Assembly: GCA_943327025.2 (NCBI GenBank)
Contig: CALPVO020000142.1
Location: 1 to 6,194, forward strand
DNA: 6,194 nt
DNA from: Janthinobacterium lividum
Lineage (GTDB): Bacteria > Pseudomonadota > Gammaproteobacteria > Steroidobacterales > Steroidobacteraceae
Direction: 5' to 3'
A program made the position numbers and the translations under genes. Numbering within the stretch: the stretch's first letter is position 1; each line of letters opens with the position of its first letter. Below the pieces are notes generated by a model that saw nothing but the letters and a program-made list of their open reading frames with translations, was not told where the DNA came from and searched no databases. Shown here in pieces: positions 1 through 4,269 of this stretch.

Positions 1-1
1 C

Positions 2-283
2 GCCCGTCACCAGATACCAAGACTGGCGACTAGCCCGCGCCACCCAACGGCGCTGGGCGGTGCCAAAGCACTCGGCCAGCAAGGCACCCTCCACCAGCAG
101 CGCCCGCGGTGCCTGGGCACTGCCCGCAGAAAGCCAGGCCGAGGCCTCGTAAACCTCCTGCTGGCCCTCGCGCCAACGACGATGCCCAAAATTCACCACC
201 GGGCGACTCGCCTGCAGCAAGAACTGTTCGCGATAGTTGACCAAACCAAGCGTCGTACCCGTGGGCACGGCAGCCTCTACCTG
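2..283 (-). pseudogene. C-terminal remnant of the ArnT-like glycosyltransferase, cut off by the amber codon at 284-286
   Basis: Reading on past the TAG in the same minus-strand frame gives 94 further codons with no stop, up to the left edge. The peptide begins QVEAAVPTGTTLGLVNYREQ and contains VVNFGHRRW, ALLVEGALLAECF and, near the edge, SRQSWYLVTG. It looks like the soluble periplasmic tail that follows the last membrane helix in PMT/ArnT-like (GT39/GT83) transferases; that match is from memory, not a search. The fragment has no start codon or ribosome site of its own, so it is unlikely to be made separately. It is best read as the rest of the upstream gene after a single-base nonsense change (for example CAG to TAG). 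A sequencing error or stop readthrough are the alternatives. The true gene end lies beyond position 1. Confidence 0.72.
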
Positions 284-1684
284 CTACATGAAGGCCGCGC
301 CCGAACGCGACGCGTCCAACATGGGGTTGATCCAAAATCCTTGCACCACCAGAGCGCCCCACAGCGTCACGGCCATGGCGACGGGCGCTCGCCGCAAGCG
401 GCCAAACGCTAGCGCCAGCGCAGCGACAGCCGCGATGGTAGCGAGGGGCGCGAGCAGTTCAGCGGGGGCCTCCAGCCCGTTATCTTGGCCCAAACGGTGC
501 CACAGCGGCGCCCCCACCGTGGCGAACCACGCCACCGCGCCCGCCAGAGCGAGGGCAACGCCCCCCAGCAGACTGGCGAACAACCACTGCACCCCGCGCC
601 GCGCCAACAAACGCGGCAAAAAAGGCGCCAAGGACAACACGAACGCGGGGACAGCCTGCAGTACATACACGCCCCGCTTGCCCGCGGACAAGGAGAAGAA
701 CAGCACTACCAGTAGCACCCAACCTAGAAACAGCAACGCACGGGGGTCACGCAGGCGCCAATGGTCTTGCCAAGTCTCGGCAGCTTCTCCAGTCGAGCGC
801 AGGCCCTTCAGCCCTAGCACCCAAGGCAGCAGCAAGGTGCCAGGCAACCAGAGTCCCGGAATGACATTCAGCAGAAAAAACCATGGCGGCGCGTGATGAT
901 GCCAAGCATGCGCATAGCGCTGCACCGTTTGCTGAAACAGGATTTCATCTCGATAGGCGGCATAGGCGGGGTCTTGGGATTGGGCGACCACCACCAGCAT
1001 CGGTACCAACCAAACGGCAATGCCCAATAGCAGCCCCAGCGGTGCCCAAGCCCAACGCCATCCGCCACCAATGACCGGCAAGGCGAACCCGGCACGTGCC
1101 AGTCCCCACCACGGCAACAGCAGCAGCAGCGGCAGGAAGCCAACGCCTTTGGTGGCCACGCCAAGGCCGGCGGACAACCCCGCAACGGCGTACCAACCCC
1201 ACGCCGGGCCCAACAGCAGGTGACGCGCCAAGCCGTACAAAGACAGCACTGTGAGGACCAACAAGAAGCCGTCGATTTGCGCCGCCCGCGCCTGCAGCAG
1301 GAACTGCACGGTAGCGAGCAGCAACAGCGCCGCATGCACTGCCACGGTCCGTGACCACAAGCGGTAGGCGAGATCCCACACCAGCCCGACGGCGAGCAAG
1401 CCGGCGAGAAATGAGGGGAGCAGGAAAGCGACCTGCAGTGAGCCCGTGGCGAGATAGCCTACCGCGATGGCCCAGAAAAACAGCGGCGGCTTGTCTTGGT
1501 AAAGGTCGCCGCCTATCTGCGGCACCCACCACGAGGCGCCCTGCGCCATGTCACGCGCGATGAGAGCAAAACGGGGCTCGTCCGCAGGCCAAGGGTCACG
1601 CCATCCCAAGCCCGCCCCAAGGACCACCGCCGCCAGCAGCAGCAGCCAGGCGAGGTCGCGCCAAGACAGCCGCCAAGGGCTCAA
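284..1684 (-). CDS. ArnT/PMT-like integral membrane glycosyltransferase, truncated by an in-frame amber stop
   Basis: A 466-residue membrane protein of the PMT/ArnT superfamily (GT39/GT83). Such enzymes take a sugar from a polyprenyl-phosphate carrier and transfer it to lipid A or another acceptor on the periplasmic side. TM1 is around residues 11-28. It is followed by a first periplasmic loop with the family hallmark PADEPRFA (Asp35, Glu36, Arg38) and then DKPPLFFW (64-71). About ten more hydrophobic segments follow, rich in Leu/Ala/Trp. The start is TTG: its last two bases overlap the TGA of the preceding gene (TTGA), no in-frame ATG lies nearby, and GGAG sits 7 bases upstream. It is third in the operon after a polyprenyl-phosphate sugar transferase and a small membrane protein, which fits a shared pathway. 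The protein ends abruptly in SRSGAAFM, whereas the homologous reading continues downstream of the TAG, so the encoded form lacks its soluble C-terminal domain and may be inactive. The transferred sugar and the acceptor cannot be told from sequence. Confidence 0.85.
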   Translation of the reverse strand: MSPWRLSWRDLAWLLLLAAVVLGAGLGWRDPWPADEPRFALIARDMAQGASWWVPQIGGDLYQDKPPLFFWAIAVGYLATGSLQVAFLLPSFLAGLLAVGLVWDLAYRLWSRTVAVHAALLLLATVQFLLQARAAQIDGFLLVLTVLSLYGLARHLLLGPAWGWYAVAGLSAGLGVATKGVGFLPLLLLLPWWGLARAGFALPVIGGGWRWAWAPLGLLLGIAVWLVPMLVVVAQSQDPAYAAYRDEILFQQTVQRYAHAWHHHAPPWFFLLNVIPGLWLPGTLLLPWVLGLKGLRSTGEAAETWQDHWRLRDPRALLFLGWVLLVVLFFSLSAGKRGVYVLQAVPAFVLSLAPFLPRLLARRGVQWLFASLLGGVALALAGAVAWFATVGAPLWHRLGQDNGLEAPAELLAPLATIAAVAALALAFGRLRRAPVAMAVTLWGALVVQGFWINPMLDASRSGAAFM

Positions 1685-1986
1685 GGGGCGGCTCCAGCCT
1701 CCGCGCGCTTGGCCTTCGCCTCACGCAAGACGAAGTAGAGGTTGCGCAAATAGACGATGAGACCGGTTGCCTGCCCGAGAATGAACACGGGGTCGCCACG
1801 GTAAATGGCGTAGAACAGCAAGGTCATGCCGCCGCCGAGGCTGAACCACCAGAACAGGTGCGGAATGACACTGCGCTTTTCGCGCTCGCTGGCAATCCAC
1901 TGCACGATGAAGCGCGCGGAAAACAGTGCCTGCCCCAGAAACCCGATTCCCAGCCAGACGTGATTGGCATCCAGACGAAACGCCAT
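1681..1986 (-). CDS. Small lipid A biosynthesis N-terminal (LAB_N) domain membrane protein
   Basis: A complete 101-residue protein with three hydrophobic segments at roughly residues 9-30, 42-61 and 66-87, then a charged tail (REAKAKRAEAGAAP). It matches my recollection of the LAB_N domain, found fused to or beside lipid A enzymes. Recognisable pieces are GFLGQALFSARFIVQW, SEREKRSVIPHLFWWFSLGG and DPVFILGQATGLIVYLRNLY. It lacks any LpxB catalytic region and so is not lipid-A-disaccharide synthase, although such proteins are often misnamed that way. The biochemical role is not settled. Its position between a sugar-charging enzyme and a polyprenyl-phosphate-sugar-using transferase suggests help in membrane presentation or translocation of the carrier lipid; that is inference. 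I chose the ATG at 1986, one base after the upstream TGA, because AGAGGA lies 8 bases before it and homology starts there. A start at 2022 would add 12 unlikely residues overlapping the upstream gene. Confidence 0.88.
   Translation of the reverse strand: MAFRLDANHVWLGIGFLGQALFSARFIVQWIASEREKRSVIPHLFWWFSLGGGMTLLFYAIYRGDPVFILGQATGLIVYLRNLYFVLREAKAKRAEAGAAP
1692..1695 (-). promoter_or_regulatory. Shine-Dalgarno site deciding the TTG start of the membrane glycosyltransferase
   Basis: GGAG on the minus strand lies 7 bases before the TTG at 1684-1682, inside the end of the preceding gene. Together with the TTGA stop/start overlap it supports translational coupling and the non-ATG start. Confidence 0.55.
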
Positions 1987-1987
1987 A

Positions 1988-2716
1988 TCAGCGGTCCTCT
2001 TCCACATGAAGGCCCGACGCAAAGCGCGACTGCAACCACATGACGCCCAAGATATCGACGACCCCGACCCAGAGGCGATTCAGCAGGCCGTACTTGGAAG
2101 TGCCTTGCATACGCGGCCGATGGTTGACCGGCACGGACAGCACCAAAGTGCCTTGACGGCGATAGAGAGCCGGCATGAAGCGATGCATGTGGTTGAAGAA
2201 CGGCAGGGCCAGAAAAGTGGGCCGATGCAGCAACTTGATGCCGCAACCGGAATCCTCCGTGTCATCCTTGAGCAGTGCTGCCCGCACGCCGTTGGCGATA
2301 CGACTTTGCAACCGCCGCAGCCAAGTATCGCGGCGGTTGGCGGCGCGATTGCCCATCACCAACCGGACTTTCCCGTCTGCCGCAGCCTGCGCCGCCAGCA
2401 AGGCGGGAATGTCCGCAGGGTCGTTCTGGCCGTCGCCATCGAGCGTGGCCACCCACTCTGCAGCGGCGGCATGCACGCCGGACGCCACGGCATAACTCTG
2501 GCCACTACGGCGGGAGTGCCGGAGCACCCGTAACTGAGGAATTTCGGCGCGCAACGCTCGCAACCGCGCCAACGTCTCGTCCGTGCTGCCGTCGTCCACG
2601 AACAGGATTTCGAACGGACGCCCCGCGAGAGCGACGACAATTTCGCGCGCCAATGGCGCGACATTGTCCTGCTCATTACAGACCGGAATAACGACCGAGA
2701 GGTCCGGCGCGGGCAA
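1988..2716 (-). CDS. DPM1-like family 2 glycosyltransferase (polyprenyl-phosphate sugar synthase type)
   Basis: A complete 242-residue GT-A fold enzyme expected to move a sugar from a nucleotide donor to a polyprenyl phosphate at the inner face of the membrane. Visible motifs are LSVVIPVCNEQDN (6-18), the donor-binding EILFVDDGSTDE (36-47), and the metal-binding DxD in TLDGDGQNDP (91-100). Also present are DSGCGIKLLHR (155-165), HRFMPAL (178-184) and HRPRMQGTSKYG (199-210), the last typical of DPM1-type enzymes. There is no C-terminal pair of membrane helices as in GtrB/ArnC; only one hydrophobic stretch is seen near 215-229. The open frame extends to an ATG at 2950, but that extra stretch overlaps the divergent P450 gene and has no family resemblance. 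The first plausible start is the TTG at 2716, with AGGAAG six bases upstream and TATAAT 25 bases upstream. It is the first gene of the leftward operon. The sugar is unknown. Confidence 0.9.
   Translation of the reverse strand: MPAPDLSVVIPVCNEQDNVAPLAREIVVALAGRPFEILFVDDGSTDETLARLRALRAEIPQLRVLRHSRRSGQSYAVASGVHAAAAEWVATLDGDGQNDPADIPALLAAQAAADGKVRLVMGNRAANRRDTWLRRLQSRIANGVRAALLKDDTEDSGCGIKLLHRPTFLALPFFNHMHRFMPALYRRQGTLVLSVPVNHRPRMQGTSKYGLLNRLWVGVVDILGVMWLQSRFASGLHVEEDR
1995..2000 (-). promoter_or_regulatory. Shine-Dalgarno site for the LAB_N protein
   Basis: AGAGGA on the minus strand, within the last codons of the glycosyltransferase gene, sits 8 bases before the ATG at 1986-1984. It favours this ATG over the upstream in-frame ATG at 2022. 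Confidence 0.6.
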
Positions 2717-2722
2717 AGCGTG

Positions 2723-2728
2723 CTTCCT
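2723..2728 (-). promoter_or_regulatory. Shine-Dalgarno site deciding the TTG start of the family 2 glycosyltransferase
   Basis: AGGAAG on the minus strand is followed by six bases and then TTG (2716-2714). No ATG or GTG closer to the conserved N-terminal strand competes, so this site fixes the start. Confidence 0.65.
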
Positions 2729-2741
2729 GTTAAAAACGCGG

Positions 2742-2772
2742 ATTATACCCTTAGGTGCGCCATGGCACCCAA
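2742..2772 (-). promoter_or_regulatory. Candidate sigma70-type promoter of the leftward glycosylation operon
   Basis: A perfect TATAAT lies on the minus strand at 2747-2742. A poor -35 candidate, TTGGGT (2772-2767), sits 19 bases upstream. Transcription would begin near 2735, giving a leader of about 20 bases that still contains the AGGAAG site before the TTG. The -10 is convincing in such GC-rich DNA; the -35 is weak, so an activator may be needed. Confidence 0.5.
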
Positions 2773-2835
2773 CACCGTTCCCAAGGCCCGCCCAGTTTCG
2801 GCAGCCACGTATCCGCGAAGGCCTCCGCCTTCCGG

Positions 2836-2841
2836 TAAAAT
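2836..2841 (+). promoter_or_regulatory. Possible -10 element for a leaderless P450 transcript
   Basis: TAAAAT, one mismatch from TATAAT, lies six bases before the P450 ATG at 2848. If used, transcription would start at or within a base or so of the ATG, giving a leaderless mRNA. There is no clear purine-rich ribosome site before this ATG, which fits. No -35 resembling TTGACA is present at normal spacing, so this is tentative. Confidence 0.3.
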
Positions 2842-2847
2842 GCTGCG

Positions 2848-4269
2848 ATGTCCAACCCCGACACCGACAAGCCGGTAGACCTGGCGGAAGAAACGCCGGC
2901 GCGACGCCTGGAACCGACCCGTACCGGCCTGCCGCCTTTGGCGGCTGCACAGTTCGATGTGGCCTCTACCGAGGACAGCCTGGAACTGCTCGTCGCCAGC
3001 ACGCGGGAACTGGGCGACCTCTATCGGGTCTATGCGCCGGGCCGCAAGCGTGACACTTGGATCTGCAACCATCCGGACGATATCAAGCGTCTGCTGGTCA
3101 CCAATCACCGCAATTACACCAAGGGTGTCGGGCTGGACCGGGTAAAAATCCTGCTCGGCAACGGCATCATGGTGAGCGAGGGCGACTTCTGGAAGCGCCA
3201 GCGCCGCATGATTCAGCCGGCCTTCCATCGCAAGATGGTGGAGCAATACGCCGCCGTCATCGACACTGCTCTGGATAACGCCCAAGTTCGTTGGGACGCG
3301 GCAGTCCATTCGAGCGAACCCTTCGATATCACCGCCGAGATGAGCGCACTGACGCTCGACATCATCCTGCGTTCCATCTTCGGCGAGGACCTCGCTTGGC
3401 TGGAAACGCGGATGGGCGGCAACAACCCCTTCGCCGTCGTCACGGAACATTCCGCCCGCGACCTGCTGTTCGCCTACAAATTCCGGTCGCTCGCCAAGTT
3501 GGTCGTGGAGCTCGTTGCCGCCCGGCGTGCGGGGCAATGGGAACGTTTCGACTTCCTGCAGATGCTGATGGACGCGCGCGACAAAGACGACCGCCCCATG
3601 CCGGACCGCGAGATGGTCGACGAGGCGCTGACGCTAGTGGTGGCCGGACACGAAACGTCGGCCAGCGCCCTGAACTGGGCTTGGTATTTGGTGGCCACGC
3701 ATCCGGCGGCGCTGGAGCGCCTTGAAGCGGAAGTGGATGCCATCGACTGCGTGGCCGTAGCGCAGCCGGGTGCCGTTAGCGAACCGACCGCCAGCGGGCC
3801 GCGGAGCATGACCTACGCCGCCAGCGAACAACTGGTCTGGACGCAGGCCGTGCTGAAGGAGGCCATGCGCCTCTACCCCCCGGGCTGGCTGCTAACGCGC
3901 CGTAGCGTGGAAGAAGACGTCCTGGGCGGCTACCTGGTACCGCCCGGCACTGACGTCATGCTGAGCCCCTACCTCATCCAACGCCACCCGACGTACTGGC
4001 CCGAACCGGAAGCGTATCGTCCTGAGCGTTTCTTGCCCGAGGCAGAAGCCGCTCGCGAGAAATGGGTCTATATCCCGTTCGCTGCCGGTCCCCGTCACTG
4101 CGTCGGCGAGAACTTTGCGCTGTACGAGATGACCGTGCACGTAGCCCGCATGGCACGGCGCTACCGGCTCGAGTACCTCGACGAAGGTCCCATTCCCATC
4201 GAAGCGGCCGTCAACCTGCGGGCCTTGCGCCCGCTGCGCTTCCGCGTGCATTTCAGGAAAACCCCATGA
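2848..4269 (+). CDS. Cytochrome P450 monooxygenase, probably acting on a fatty-acyl chain
   Basis: A complete 473-residue soluble P450 with no N-terminal membrane anchor. It is a haem-thiolate enzyme that inserts one oxygen atom from O2 using electrons from a separate redox partner, none of which is encoded here. Seen in order are helix C WKRQR (115-119), the helix I oxygen-activation motif AGHETS (266-271), the helix K ExxR as EAMR (338-341), PERF (392-395), and the haem loop FAAGPRHCVG (411-420) with Cys418 as the iron ligand. The overall style resembles the CYP4/CYP102/CYP110 group, which often oxidises fatty acids. The stretch between helices J and K (about 300-320) is roughly 15 residues longer than usual. 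The start is fixed by an in-frame TAA at 2836-2838. The TGA overlaps the next ATG by four bases, so the partner acyl-AMP ligase is co-translated; the likely substrate is the acyl chain that ligase activates, or its product. The substrate and CYP family are inference. Confidence 0.95.
   Translation: MSNPDTDKPVDLAEETPARRLEPTRTGLPPLAAAQFDVASTEDSLELLVASTRELGDLYRVYAPGRKRDTWICNHPDDIKRLLVTNHRNYTKGVGLDRVKILLGNGIMVSEGDFWKRQRRMIQPAFHRKMVEQYAAVIDTALDNAQVRWDAAVHSSEPFDITAEMSALTLDIILRSIFGEDLAWLETRMGGNNPFAVVTEHSARDLLFAYKFRSLAKLVVELVAARRAGQWERFDFLQMLMDARDKDDRPMPDREMVDEALTLVVAGHETSASALNWAWYLVATHPAALERLEAEVDAIDCVAVAQPGAVSEPTASGPRSMTYAASEQLVWTQAVLKEAMRLYPPGWLLTRRSVEEDVLGGYLVPPGTDVMLSPYLIQRHPTYWPEPEAYRPERFLPEAEAAREKWVYIPFAAGPRHCVGENFALYEMTVHVARMARRYRLEYLDEGPIPIEAAVNLRALRPLRFRVHFRKTP
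4255..4260 (+). promoter_or_regulatory. Shine-Dalgarno site for the acyl-AMP ligase
   Basis: AGGAAA lies inside the last codons of the P450 gene, five bases before the ATG at 4266. With the ATGA stop/start overlap it supports coupled translation and this start. Confidence 0.65.

Noticed and set aside
237..896. Long plus-strand open frame (219 codons) opposite the transferase
   Set aside because: It mirrors a membrane-protein gene in GC-rich DNA, is low-complexity Ala/Ser/Arg/Pro, has no ribosome site and no family resemblance.
1116..1133. CAG/CTG trinucleotide run (with a similar one near 1635-1648)
   Set aside because: On the coding strand these are CTG leucine codons in transmembrane helices. 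The runs are short and expected for a Leu-rich membrane protein in GC-rich DNA.
1964..2533. Plus-strand open frame of 189 codons opposite the family 2 glycosyltransferase
   Set aside because: It is antisense to a gene with clear catalytic motifs and shows no domain, signal or ribosome site.
2743..3537. Minus-strand open frame of 264 codons under the P450
   Set aside because: The P450 on the plus strand has every expected motif. The antisense frame has no recognisable domain and is a codon-bias shadow.
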